Assembly: GCF_002025665.1 (NCBI RefSeq)
Contig: NZ_CP018786.1
Location: 744,001 to 808,000 of the forward strand
Length of the DNA: 64,000 nt
Origin: Chryseobacterium indologenes
Lineage (GTDB): Bacteria > Bacteroidota > Bacteroidia > Flavobacteriales > Weeksellaceae
Direction of reading: 5' to 3'
The translations under genes and the position numbers were made by a program. The notes below the pieces were generated by a model that saw only the letters and a program-made list of their open reading frames with translations, made no database searches and was not told the DNA's origin. Shown piece after piece: positions 14,964-22,921 of this stretch (position 1 is its first letter; each line of letters begins with the position of its first letter).

Positions 14964-15099
14964 TTTGAAGTGTCGTTAGGAAAAAATTCATCGTAACACA
15001 ATCATGGGAGGAATAGCGAAGCCGGTCACTCCGGCAAGGTTATCCGGTTCGACTCCGGCATACGTTTAGCCCAGTTTTTTCCTTACTTTTACCTTTAAA
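14964..15099 (+). ncRNA. Y-RNA-like unit E2 (non-permuted arms)
   Basis: Outer stem TTTGAAG/CTTTAAA (14964-14970 with 15093-15099); internal loop TGTCGTT against TACTTTTAC; perfect 9-bp inner stem AGGAAAAAA/TTTTTTCCT (14978-14986 with 15075-15083). The 24-nt block is 14970-14993. Inside, a GCCGG-TCACT-CCGGC hairpin (15021-15035) precedes a T-arm-like CCGG-TTCGACT-CCGG (15044-15058), so the arm order is that of a normal tRNA, unlike the other large units. A possible TGGG/CCCA pairing encloses them. Confidence 0.72.
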
Positions 15100-15113
15100 A
15101 AAATGCCGGTAGA

Positions 15114-15452
15114 TTACTTACTGGCATTTTTCATTGTATTTTCAAGCTCTTCTTCAAACATTCCTTTCCATTTTGAAAGCGTTGTTCGGCTTATTTTATA
15201 TTTTCGTGACATATAACTCGTAGAATGACCATGCTTTTTTTGATACTGAAGCAGTTTTAGCATAGTCTGTCTGTCATAGGTTTTGAGTTTTTGATTTTCT
15301 CTGGACTGTTTGAACAGTTTTTCATTGAACTTAAGAACATCTTCGCTCGTATGAAGCTTTTCAAGAAGGTCTTTAACTTTTGGATCTTTAAGCTTTTCGG
15401 GATATTCCATCCTCAGCATATCCTGGTAAATTTTTTTGTAATTAGGGCGCAT
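15114..15452 (-). CDS. Transposase-type HTH protein, second of pair
   Basis: Protein of 112 aa starting at 'MRPNYKKIYQDMLRMEYPEK'. The C-terminal half is a helix-turn-helix of the Hin/IS-type: 'QKKHGHSTSYMSRKYKISRT' followed by 'TLSKWKGMF'. A longer frame begins upstream, but this ATG follows the end of the partner gene by 10 bp and fits the sequence I recall for this Chryseobacterium family. It forms a pair with the next gene. No DDE catalytic domain is coded nearby, so these are stand-alone HTH proteins or an IS remnant. Confidence 0.7.
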   Translation of the reverse strand: MRPNYKKIYQDMLRMEYPEKLKDPKVKDLLEKLHTSEDVLKFNEKLFKQSRENQKLKTYDRQTMLKLLQYQKKHGHSTSYMSRKYKISRTTLSKWKGMFEEELENTMKNASK

Positions 15453-15462
15453 GTTTATCTGT

Positions 15463-15891
15463 TTATCCGTTTGCGTTATCACTCTTCTGAAGCCATCTGT
15501 GAAGAGTGCTTTTCGGAATAGAATATTCTTTAATAACTTCACTTTGAGTCATTTCACCAGAAAGAATTCTTTTCATAATAAAATCTTTGATTTCCTGTGT
15601 ATAAATATTTTTCCTGAAATAAGGTGTTTTTTCGGATTTCTGCTGATTTTTATTAATGGCGGAAGGAGGAGCGTATAAAATCAAATGTGAACTGTAAAGT
15701 CTGAAAAAATCATATTCCAGCAATTTGCTCCATCTTAAAAGAAGATCCGTATCCATTGATCTGCTGTCATACATCATTTCGACAGCCTCTTCATCTTTAC
15801 TTAAAAATTTACATATTCTCTCTACTGTAATTTCATTTTCATCAACTCTTTCCTTAATGAATTTCCCAATATGGATTTCTTTATATAACAT
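15463..15891 (-). CDS. Transposase-type HTH protein, first of pair
   Basis: Protein of 142 aa. The N-terminal part ('HIGKFIKERVDENEITVERI') looks like a Cro-type region, the middle carries 'RWSKLLEYDFFRLYSSHLIL', and the C-terminus is an IS-type HTH 'MTQSEVIKEYSIPKSTLHRW'. Such pairs recur in Chryseobacterium chromosomes with the same order and no DDE transposase. Function unknown: either a domesticated transposition regulator pair or an IS relic. It is immediately downstream, on the opposite strand, of the RNA array. Confidence 0.7.
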   Translation of the reverse strand: MLYKEIHIGKFIKERVDENEITVERICKFLSKDEEAVEMMYDSRSMDTDLLLRWSKLLEYDFFRLYSSHLILYAPPSAINKNQQKSEKTPYFRKNIYTQEIKDFIMKRILSGEMTQSEVIKEYSIPKSTLHRWLQKSDNANG

Positions 15892-16496
15892 TTTTACTAA
15901 ATATTGTTCTTTTGTTTAAACTTATATATAAAAAAACGAGAATAGGTGATATATATTATCTTAGGTGGTAGGAAATAATTCACAGAAATTTGAAATTGAT
16001 AAAGAATAGAAATTATGATTAAGAATATTAAAATAGCTTTCATAAGACGATTTATCTTATAAAAGTTGATCTTTATTTTGCCAAATATCTTAAAGACAGG
16101 TGGGTAGGGATCACCTTAATGTACTTGGATTATATTCTTTATTTTCAATGGTTTCCTCTTCTTCTCTTTCAAACTTCTTTTCCTGCCATTTGTGTGAAAT
16201 AATATATAACCTATTAAGGTTTTATACAATTCTATGAGTTGAAACTGCGGATAGGTTGATAAACAGCTTTTTACTCGTTGAATTTTTAATTAGTACCAAA
16301 TAATTACTTATTCGCTTTCAAATGTAGACAAAAATAAGAAGCAAAAACAATCATAAATATAAAAATTACACCTTATGTGTTTATTTTAATTAAAATTAAC
16401 ATATTATAAGAACTGATGTGTGAATTATTCAAATTAACAGATTTGTTCATGAGAAAATCATAAAAAGAAAAAATTGTATACCATCGTGACAGTCCA
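15892..16496. other. AT-rich intergenic region
   Basis: About 600 bp with no supported gene. It separates the divergent HTH pair from the SulP gene. Only the SulP promoter at its right end is recognisable. Confidence 0.6.
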
Positions 16497-16504
16497 TACC
16501 TTTG
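16474..16504 (+). promoter_or_regulatory. Promoter of the SulP gene
   Basis: A -33 TTG (16474-16476) and -7 TACCTTTG (16497-16504) are 20 nt apart, a good Bacteroidetes promoter. Transcription would begin about 16510, at the ATG (16512), so the mRNA is leaderless or nearly so. Confidence 0.7.
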
Positions 16505-16511
16505 TCAATCA

Positions 16512-18050
16512 ATGAAAAATACTATAAGCTTTTTCGATTTTTCAAAAAAAATCAATTATAAAAATGAGCTGCTGGCTGGCTTTACGGTAGCGATGACGAT
16601 GATTCCGGAATCTCTTTCATTTGCTATCCTGGCCGGTCTTTCTCCGCTTACAGGTCTTTATGCAGCTTTTATGATGGGACTTGTAACAGCTGTTTTGGGA
16701 GGTCGTCCGGGAATGGTTTCTGGTGGAGCAGGAGCAACCATCGTTGTGTTAATTGCTCTTATACAATCTCATGGGATAGAATATCTTTTTGCAACTGTAG
16801 TACTTGCCGGAATCCTTCAGATGATGGTAGGTATTTTTAAACTGGGAAAATTTGTAAGACTGATTCCGCAACCCGTTATGTACGGATTCCTGAACGGGTT
16901 AGCCATTATTATTTTTATGTCACAAGTAGAACAGTTCAAAGTTACAGACAACAATGGAGCGGTAAGCTGGCTGCAGGGAATGCCTTTGTACATCATGGCG
17001 GGTTTAACTGCCCTCACGATTGCCATCGTCTATATTTTTCCAAAAATAACGAAAATTGTTCCTGCCTCTCTGGTGGCTATTATCATCATATTTGCTGTAG
17101 TTCTTGGGTTTAATATTCCAACAAAAACGGTAGCAGACATTGCCCATATCAGTGGGAATCTTCCTAGTTTCCATATCCCACAGATTCCTTTTTCTCTGGA
17201 AACTTTACAGATTATTTTTCCCTATGCCTTAATCATGGCTGGAGTAGGTTTAATTGAATCTCTTCTGACATTATCTATGGTGGATGAAATTACCAATACC
17301 AAAGGAAGTGCCAATAAAGAATCCGTAGCTCAGGGATTGGCTAATATTACCAATGGTTTCTTTGGCGGTATGGGTGGATGTGCGATGGTAGCACAGACTC
17401 TGGTGAATCTTAATGCAGGTTCCAGAGCAAGATTATCCGGGATAATAGCATCATTGTTAATTTTAATCATTATTCTGTGTGGAGCACCTGTCATAGAGAA
17501 AATTCCTATGGCTGCTTTAGTAGGAGTGATGATGATGGTAGCCATCAGTACTTTCCAGTGGGTATCCATCAGGATTGTGAATAAAATGCCGAAGTCTGAT
17601 ATTTTTGTAGGAGTTACCGTAGCATTGATTACAGTGATTCTGCACAACCTGGCTTTAGCGGTTTTAGTAGGAGTTATCATTTCAGCATTGGTTTTTGCAT
17701 GGGATAATGCTAAAAGAATTAGGGCGAGAAAATATGTTGATGAAAACGGAATAAAGTATTACGAAATATACGGACCTTTGTTTTTTGGTTCAGTAACAGC
17801 GTTTACAGATAAATTTGATCCGATGAACGATCCTGAGCAGGTAGTTGTTGATTTTAAAGAAAGCCGTATTGTAGATATGAGTGCAATAGACGCTCTGGAC
17901 AAGTTATCCAAACGCTATAAACAGGAAAATAAAATAGTACATCTGCGACATCTCAGTGAAGACTGCCGGAAGATCCTTAAAAATGCAGAAGCTGTAGTAG
18001 AGGTGAACATCCAGGAAGATCCAACCTATAAAGTGATGCCGGAAAAATAA
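16512..18050 (+). CDS. SulP family anion transporter with STAS domain
   Basis: Integral membrane protein of 512 aa. The N-terminal 400 residues form the transmembrane domain of the SulP/SLC26 family, opening with 'NELLAGFTVAMTMIPESLSF' and 'LSPLTGLYAAFMMGLVTAVLGG'. The C-terminal 110 residues are a short STAS domain ('VVDFKESRIVDMSAIDALDK'). Family members carry sulfate, bicarbonate or dicarboxylates across the inner membrane; the substrate is not decided by sequence alone. Monocistronic. Confidence 0.9.
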   Translation: MKNTISFFDFSKKINYKNELLAGFTVAMTMIPESLSFAILAGLSPLTGLYAAFMMGLVTAVLGGRPGMVSGGAGATIVVLIALIQSHGIEYLFATVVLAGILQMMVGIFKLGKFVRLIPQPVMYGFLNGLAIIIFMSQVEQFKVTDNNGAVSWLQGMPLYIMAGLTALTIAIVYIFPKITKIVPASLVAIIIIFAVVLGFNIPTKTVADIAHISGNLPSFHIPQIPFSLETLQIIFPYALIMAGVGLIESLLTLSMVDEITNTKGSANKESVAQGLANITNGFFGGMGGCAMVAQTLVNLNAGSRARLSGIIASLLILIIILCGAPVIEKIPMAALVGVMMMVAISTFQWVSIRIVNKMPKSDIFVGVTVALITVILHNLALAVLVGVIISALVFAWDNAKRIRARKYVDENGIKYYEIYGPLFFGSVTAFTDKFDPMNDPEQVVVDFKESRIVDMSAIDALDKLSKRYKQENKIVHLRHLSEDCRKILKNAEAVVEVNIQEDPTYKVMPEK

Positions 18051-18178
18051 AAAAGGGGTCAATAAGTGAATTTTGCTTCGCAAGTGAATAGTGAGCGTAG
18101 CGGATTGACGATTAACAATTCACCAAACATCCATAACCAGACAAGGACTGTAAGAAAAAATCTACAGTCCTTGCTTGT

Positions 18179-20245
18179 TTAGGTTATTAATGTATTGGCG
18201 ATAAAATCAGGCACTAAAGCATAGTGCGACAATTTCATGCTGATGGAAGCCCTTCCGCTTGTCAGCGTTCTCAGATCAGAAATGTACCCGAAAGTGGAGG
18301 CTAACGGAACTTCCGCTGCAAAGATCTTTCTTCCTGATCTTTCATCAATAGAAGTAATTATTCCTCTTCTTCTGTTGATATCGGCAGTGACAGCGCCTGT
18401 GTATTCCTCAATACTTTGGATCTCAACCTGCATGATAGGTTCCAGAAATTTAGGACTGCATCCTTTTGCAGCTGCTTTGAACCCTTCTCTTGCTGCAATT
18501 TCAAAATCAAAAGCTGCAGAATCCTGAGCGTGGAAAGAACCATCCAGAAGAGTGATCTTCATATTTTCAAGAGGATATCCCTTCAATGGTCCGTGTTCCA
18601 TGGCTTCTCTGAATCCTTTTTCAGCAGAAGGAATAAATTCAGTGGGGATAACTCCTCCTTTGATCATGTTGATGAATTCCAATCCATATTCATGATCATC
18701 CCTTGGTCCTATTTCAAAAGTGATATCAGCAAACTGACCGCTTCCTCCGTTTTGTTTGGAAAGCTTTTCTCTGTGAATTCTGGTTTCTGTTAAGACTTCA
18801 CGGTAAGAAACTTTAGGTTTTCCCTGATTAATTTCAATACCATGGTTCAGACGGATTTTCTCCAAAGTAACCTCAAGATGAAGTTCTCCCAATCCACTTA
18901 ATAAAGTTTCTCCGGTCTGTGGGTCTCTTTCAACCACCAAAGAAGGATCTTCTTCCTGAATTTTTGCCAGCACCAAACCGAAAGATTTCTCATCACCATT
19001 CGTTTTCGGCTCGATAGCCACTCTGATCACAGGAGTCGGAATTGTAATGGCTTCCAGTAAAATCGGTTGCTCTGTAGAAGATAAAGAATCTCCGGTTTTG
19101 GCATCCTTTATTCCTGTTAGAGCAACAATATCTCCTGCTTTAGCTTCTTCCATGGATAATGTTTTATCGGACTGCATTTGTAAAATTCTGGAAATCCTGA
19201 AACTTTCACCCGTTCTTACATTCAGTAGGGTGTCTCCGGATTGTATCGCTCCGGAATATACACGAAGCATAGCCAGTCTTCCCATATGTTTATCAATCAC
19301 CACTTTGAAAACAAGGCCTGAAAAAGCTGCCGCTTCATTTCTTTCCAATGTTACCGTTTCTTCCGTATAAGGATCCCTTCCCTGTAGGTCAGCAAGCTGA
19401 TCAGGAGCCGGAAGATAAGTTACGACAGCATCAAGAAGAGGCTGAATCCCTTTGTTTTTAAAGGCAGAACCACAGAGAACAGGTACGGCTGATCCGGATC
19501 TGCAGACTCTTTGTATCGCTTCTGAGATCATTTCATCGGTGATACTTTGTTCATCATCCATAAAGATCTCAAAGAAAGTCTCATCATATTCTGCCAAAGT
19601 TTCCAGTAATATTGTTCTGTATTCCTTTGCTTCAGCAATAGAATGATCGGGGATTTCTTTTTCCACCATGGTTTCTCCATTTTCATCCGTCCAGTATAAT
19701 GCTTTCATTTTGACCAAATCAATGACCCCTTCAAAATGTACTTCAGCTCCAATCGGAATCTGAAGAGCAAGAGGAACGGCATTCAGTTTAGTTCTTATCT
19801 CATGAAGAACGGCGAAGAAATCGGCTCCAATTCTGTCCATTTTATTGATGAAGCAAATTTTGGATGTTCCATGTTTCTCAGCCTGGAACCAAACATTCTC
19901 AGTCTGTGGCTGTACTCCTGAAGAAGCACAGAAAACAGCAACAACGCTATCCAGAACCCTTAGAGAACGTTCCACTTCCACCGCAAAATCAATGTGCCCA
20001 GGAGTATCAATAATGTTGATATTATACACATTATTATCTTTTTTCCATTGAGTAGAAATGGCTGCAGAAGAAATCGTAATTCCTCTGTTTCTTTCCTGAA
20101 TGTCTTTATCCATGGTGGTATTTCCATCATCTACATTCCCAATTTTATGAATGAGCCCTGTGTAATAAAGAATTCGTTCTGATAATGTTGTTTTTCCTGC
20201 ATCTACATGTGCTATAATCCCTATATTTCGTGTGTTGTATTTCAT
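18179..20245 (-). CDS. EF-G paralogue (second elongation factor G type)
   Basis: Translational GTPase of 688 aa with the full EF-G domain order I-V. G-motifs are intact: P-loop 'AHVDAGKTT' (12-20), switch I 'RGITI' (54-58), 'DTPGH' (80-84), 'NKMD' (134-137). The C-terminus has the EF-G ending 'LTSGRASISMKLSHYALVP'. The N-terminus differs from the housekeeping flavobacterial EF-G, and no str operon genes flank it, so it is a paralogue. EF-G paralogues act in ribosome recycling, starvation translation or antibiotic protection. ATG 20245 fits the family; the open frame continues 50 codons upstream but with non-family sequence. It is preceded by a leader-peptide attenuator. Confidence 0.88.
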   Translation of the reverse strand: MKYNTRNIGIIAHVDAGKTTLSERILYYTGLIHKIGNVDDGNTTMDKDIQERNRGITISSAAISTQWKKDNNVYNINIIDTPGHIDFAVEVERSLRVLDSVVAVFCASSGVQPQTENVWFQAEKHGTSKICFINKMDRIGADFFAVLHEIRTKLNAVPLALQIPIGAEVHFEGVIDLVKMKALYWTDENGETMVEKEIPDHSIAEAKEYRTILLETLAEYDETFFEIFMDDEQSITDEMISEAIQRVCRSGSAVPVLCGSAFKNKGIQPLLDAVVTYLPAPDQLADLQGRDPYTEETVTLERNEAAAFSGLVFKVVIDKHMGRLAMLRVYSGAIQSGDTLLNVRTGESFRISRILQMQSDKTLSMEEAKAGDIVALTGIKDAKTGDSLSSTEQPILLEAITIPTPVIRVAIEPKTNGDEKSFGLVLAKIQEEDPSLVVERDPQTGETLLSGLGELHLEVTLEKIRLNHGIEINQGKPKVSYREVLTETRIHREKLSKQNGGSGQFADITFEIGPRDDHEYGLEFINMIKGGVIPTEFIPSAEKGFREAMEHGPLKGYPLENMKITLLDGSFHAQDSAAFDFEIAAREGFKAAAKGCSPKFLEPIMQVEIQSIEEYTGAVTADINRRRGIITSIDERSGRKIFAAEVPLASTFGYISDLRTLTSGRASISMKLSHYALVPDFIANTLIT

Positions 20246-20440
20246 TTTGTTTGATTTAAATTGTTGATTTTTAGATCTGTATTTTGAAAAGGTTCTGAAA
20301 AAAATGAACACAAAATACACTCCGGACTTATGAAGCCGGCAAAACATTTTTGTATTTCGTATCAAAGGAAAATTTTCAGAGATCTTAACAAACAACAGAA
20401 GTTTTTGGATTTGTTAAAGTCTGAAAATAGGGCAGCAAAA

Positions 20441-20466
20441 AAGACCTATCCGAATAGACAGGTCTT
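20441..20466 (-). terminator. Attenuator terminator upstream of the EF-G paralogue
   Basis: On the minus strand AAGACCT and AGGTCTT (20466-20460 and 20447-20441) pair across a 12-nt loop and are followed by TTTT. The loop segment CTATTCGGAT (20457-20448) is fully complementary, with one G-U, to ATCTGAATAG at the end of the leader ORF (20509-20500), giving a competing antiterminator helix. GGCAGC (20526-20521) and GCTGCC (20436-20431) can also pair around the terminator. Confidence 0.8.
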
Positions 20467-20499
20467 CAATATATTTTTGGGTATAAAAGATCTATAGAA

Positions 20500-20586
20500 C
20501 TATTCAGATAAATATTCAGTGCTGCCAAAGAACACAGCTCTGACAGGATTGCTTAACGTTATAATATTTATCATTTTTGTTGACAT
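20500..20586 (-). CDS. 28-residue leader peptide of the EF-G paralogue
   Basis: Short ORF on the minus strand, ATG at 20586 to TAG at 20500. The peptide opens MSTKMINIITLSNPV and continues RAVFFGSTEYLSE. It lies about 20 nt after the likely transcription start and 33 nt before the terminator stem. Its last codons (TTA TCT GAA TAG) overlap the antiterminator strand, so the position of a translating or stalled ribosome would decide which helix forms. It is too short for ordinary gene calling. Confidence 0.65.
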   Translation of the reverse strand: MSTKMINIITLSNPVRAVFFGSTEYLSE

Positions 20587-20606
20587 TGTTGATTTTTAAT
20601 CGGTTG

Positions 20607-20640
20607 CGAAATTATAATTTTTTTTTGATTTCCAAAGAAT
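20607..20640 (-). promoter_or_regulatory. Promoter of the EF-G leader
   Basis: On the minus strand TTTG (-33) is followed after 18 nt by TAATTTCG, one change from TAnnTTTG. Transcription would start about 15-20 nt before the leader ATG. Confidence 0.55.
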
Positions 20641-20773
20641 TTTTCAAATTATTTTTTGTAAACGGATATTAAACACTTCGTAATCCATCTACTTTGAGCC
20701 TCTCAAATTCATAGGATTTCATAAAAATATCTTAAAACAGATAACGAACGTAATGCTTTTATGATAAATATTT

Positions 20774-20781
20774 TATCTTTG
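20774..20781 (+). promoter_or_regulatory. -7 element of the Ter operon
   Basis: TATCTTTG, a perfect TAnnTTTG match, lies 90 nt before the first gene of the tellurium/stress operon, leaving an untranslated leader of about 80 nt. Confidence 0.6.
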
Positions 20782-20870
20782 GGAAGAATAGTATTGTAAA
20801 CACTTTTTGATGATTAAAAAATTTTAAATCTTTTTCAAGAAGCTAATAAAAACTTTTAACTTAAAACCTA

Positions 20871-21539
20871 TTGAAAACAGATATCGACATCCATAACCAC
20901 TGTCACTTTTCCTTTGACCTGTGGCTCACTTTAATCAAATCTCATCCTGAATTTAAGGCAAAAAGAGTTGAGCTGTTCTCCTCATTTTTCAACGTAGAAA
21001 AACCGATAGAGGAGGTTGCGAAAACCGTAAAATATTATGATGATCTTTGTAATACCATTAATGAAGTCACTGGAGGGAATATAGATACTTTTGAAATCTA
21101 TCTGATGATTCTTGGTGTTTTGGATGTAGATGTAAAACAATTGAATAAAGAAAAACTCAATGCGTTTTACAATAAAAGCGAAGATTTGTTTCTGGAATAT
21201 AAGCCCGTTGTAATTTTTGAAAATATCCACGGTTTTTTTGAGGATATCAAAAATCAGGGAAAGACAATTAATATTCTGAGTAATACAGGCTTTATCAAAG
21301 GAAAAACAATGAGGAAATTTCTGATCCATGAAAATCTGGATCAGTACATAGATTTTCATATCTATTCTGATGAGATTAACTGTTCCAAACCGAACCCGCT
21401 TATTTTCCAGGAAGTGAAGAACAAGGTTAAAGATCAGGATTTGCCACTGCATCAGATCCTGCATATCGGAGACAATCCGGTGGCAGATTATCAGGGAGCA
21501 AAAGACTTCGGTTTCAGTGCACATTTACTTAAACACTAA
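20871..21539 (+). CDS. HAD family hydrolase of the Ter operon
   Basis: Haloacid-dehalogenase superfamily phosphatase of 222 aa. Motif I is 'SFDLWLTL' (Asp nucleophile near residue 16; the second acid is replaced by Trp-Leu in this branch), motif II 'LSNTG', the lysine lies in 'CSKPNP', and the acidic motif is 'HIGDNPVADYQGA'. Start is TTG at 20871, at the beginning of the conserved sequence. HAD and PRTase genes of this type form the biosynthetic part of Ter stress modules, thought to make or process a nucleotide-like compound. It is 8 bp ahead of the PRTase gene. Confidence 0.82.
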   Translation: MKTDIDIHNHCHFSFDLWLTLIKSHPEFKAKRVELFSSFFNVEKPIEEVAKTVKYYDDLCNTINEVTGGNIDTFEIYLMILGVLDVDVKQLNKEKLNAFYNKSEDLFLEYKPVVIFENIHGFFEDIKNQGKTINILSNTGFIKGKTMRKFLIHENLDQYIDFHIYSDEINCSKPNPLIFQEVKNKVKDQDLPLHQILHIGDNPVADYQGAKDFGFSAHLLKH

Positions 21540-21547
21540 AAATAAAC

Positions 21548-22372
21548 ATGAATAAAAGATACAGCTTACACCACATTCATTCGGCGGATGAGTTCACTTT
21601 CTCACCTGCGGAATACAGCTATTTCAAGTATGGCGATAAGTCGTATGCTGAAAAATTTGCCAAAGAATTATTCGATGGATTTATTTCTGAAAATGAGGAA
21701 CTTTTAAATACCGATAAAGAGATTGTTGTGCTGCCAAGCCCTTATATGGCGATTCCTACGGCATCCAACTTTTTATGCTTTTACTTTAAAAAACACCTGG
21801 ATTTTTACCTGTTTCAGAAAGGAAAGAAGTCAAGTATTTTATCTAAGATCAATCGTAATCATACCTATATCACAGATTATGGGAATCTTAATTTTGAAGA
21901 TCGTAAAAATCTGATTGCAAATGATACTTATTATATCGATAAAGATTTTTTGAGAGGAAAACTTTGTATTTTTATAGACGATATAAAAATCACTGGAAGT
22001 CATGAATATACGGTCAACAGAATTTTGAATGAATATGATGTGGAGGCGGACTTTATGTTCATGTATTATGCTGAGCTAATGAATTTTGACCTTGACCCTA
22101 AAATTGAAAACTTTTTCAATTACTATGCAGTAAAAAATGTAAAACATGTTGCAGAAGTGATGAATAAAGAAAGTTTTCAGTTCAATACAAGGATTGTAAA
22201 ATATATTTTAGGACTGGATTCAAGTAATTTTGATTATCTTACGTCTAAAGTAAAAAGAGAACAGATGGACCTGCTTTTGGAGCTGGCTATCAGTAACAAT
22301 TATCATTTAATAAAAGAATACGAAAATAACATCAATACTTTAACACAAACGGAATTATATTATGGCTATTAA
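21548..22372 (+). CDS. Phosphoribosyltransferase-like protein of the Ter operon
   Basis: Protein of 274 aa with a PRTase-type PRPP loop 'CIFIDDIKITGSHEYTV' (Asp-Asp pair and Thr-Gly-Ser, about residues 140-156) preceded by a 'VVLPSPYMAIPTAS' strand-loop that can bind pyrophosphate. Ter modules of many bacteria include such a PRTase beside a HAD phosphatase. Its substrate is unknown. The stop overlaps the start of terD by 11 bp, indicating translational coupling. Confidence 0.75.
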   Translation: MNKRYSLHHIHSADEFTFSPAEYSYFKYGDKSYAEKFAKELFDGFISENEELLNTDKEIVVLPSPYMAIPTASNFLCFYFKKHLDFYLFQKGKKSSILSKINRNHTYITDYGNLNFEDRKNLIANDTYYIDKDFLRGKLCIFIDDIKITGSHEYTVNRILNEYDVEADFMFMYYAELMNFDLDPKIENFFNYYAVKNVKHVAEVMNKESFQFNTRIVKYILGLDSSNFDYLTSKVKREQMDLLLELAISNNYHLIKEYENNINTLTQTELYYGY

Positions 22373-22919
22373 CTTACAAAAAGGACAAAGAGAAAATATT
22401 AACGCACCTAAATTCACTGTAGGTTTAGGATGGGATATCAATAATACTTCTACAGGAACAGGGTTTGACCTTGATGCCTCCTTATTTTTGCTTGGGGACG
22501 ACAAAAAATTAGTTTCAGATAATCACTTTATTTTCTATAACAACCTTGAGTCTCCGGACAAATCTGTAATCCACACAGGAGATAACCTTACGGGAGAAGG
22601 TGCGGGAGATGATGAGCAGATCAAAATTGACCTTACAAAAATTGATGATGCCATCAAAGAAATTACAGTAGTAGTAACTATTCACGAAGCAGATTCAAGA
22701 AAACAAAACTTTGGACAGGTAAGAAATTCTTTCATCAGAATTTTCAATACAGATACGAATGAAGAGATCTTAAAATATGAATTAGACGAAGATTTCTCAA
22801 TCGAAACGGCTGTAGAATTCGGAAGAATCTACAACAGAAACGGAGAATGGAAATTTGAGGCTGTAGGTGCAGGACAAAGAGACGGCCTTGAGAAGTTTGT
22901 ATCAATTTATCAGAAGTAA
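22362..22919 (+). CDS. terD: TerD family protein
   Basis: TerD-domain protein of 185 aa. The domain begins at residue 1 ('MAINLQKGQRENINAP') and shows the calcium-binding acidic loops 'FDLDASLFLLGDD' and 'HTGDNLTGEGAGDDE'. TerD/TerE-type proteins bind Ca2+ and form membrane-associated complexes with TerC and TelA under tellurite, phage or chemical stress. The second TerD in the operon (25129) is its paralogue and shares the N-terminal 'MAINLQKGQR'. Confidence 0.92.
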   Translation: MAINLQKGQRENINAPKFTVGLGWDINNTSTGTGFDLDASLFLLGDDKKLVSDNHFIFYNNLESPDKSVIHTGDNLTGEGAGDDEQIKIDLTKIDDAIKEITVVVTIHEADSRKQNFGQVRNSFIRIFNTDTNEEILKYELDEDFSIETAVEFGRIYNRNGEWKFEAVGAGQRDGLEKFVSIYQK

Positions 22920-22921
22920 TC

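Noticed and set aside
14797..14991. Minus-strand 64-aa ORF
   Set aside because: It covers the D-arm of E1, the inverted-repeat element and the 5' stem of E2; the RNA structures explain the sequence better.
15114..15891. Complete insertion sequence
   Set aside because: Both genes are HTH proteins; no DDE transposase and no terminal inverted repeats are seen.
20246..20395. 50-residue N-terminal extension of the EF-G paralogue
   Set aside because: The family sequence starts at ATG 20245 and the extension is Phe/Lys-rich non-family sequence translated from the leader RNA.
20246..20610. T-box or other metabolite riboswitch before the EF-G gene
   Set aside because: No T-box sequence or known aptamer core is visible; a leader ORF with competing hairpins explains the region.
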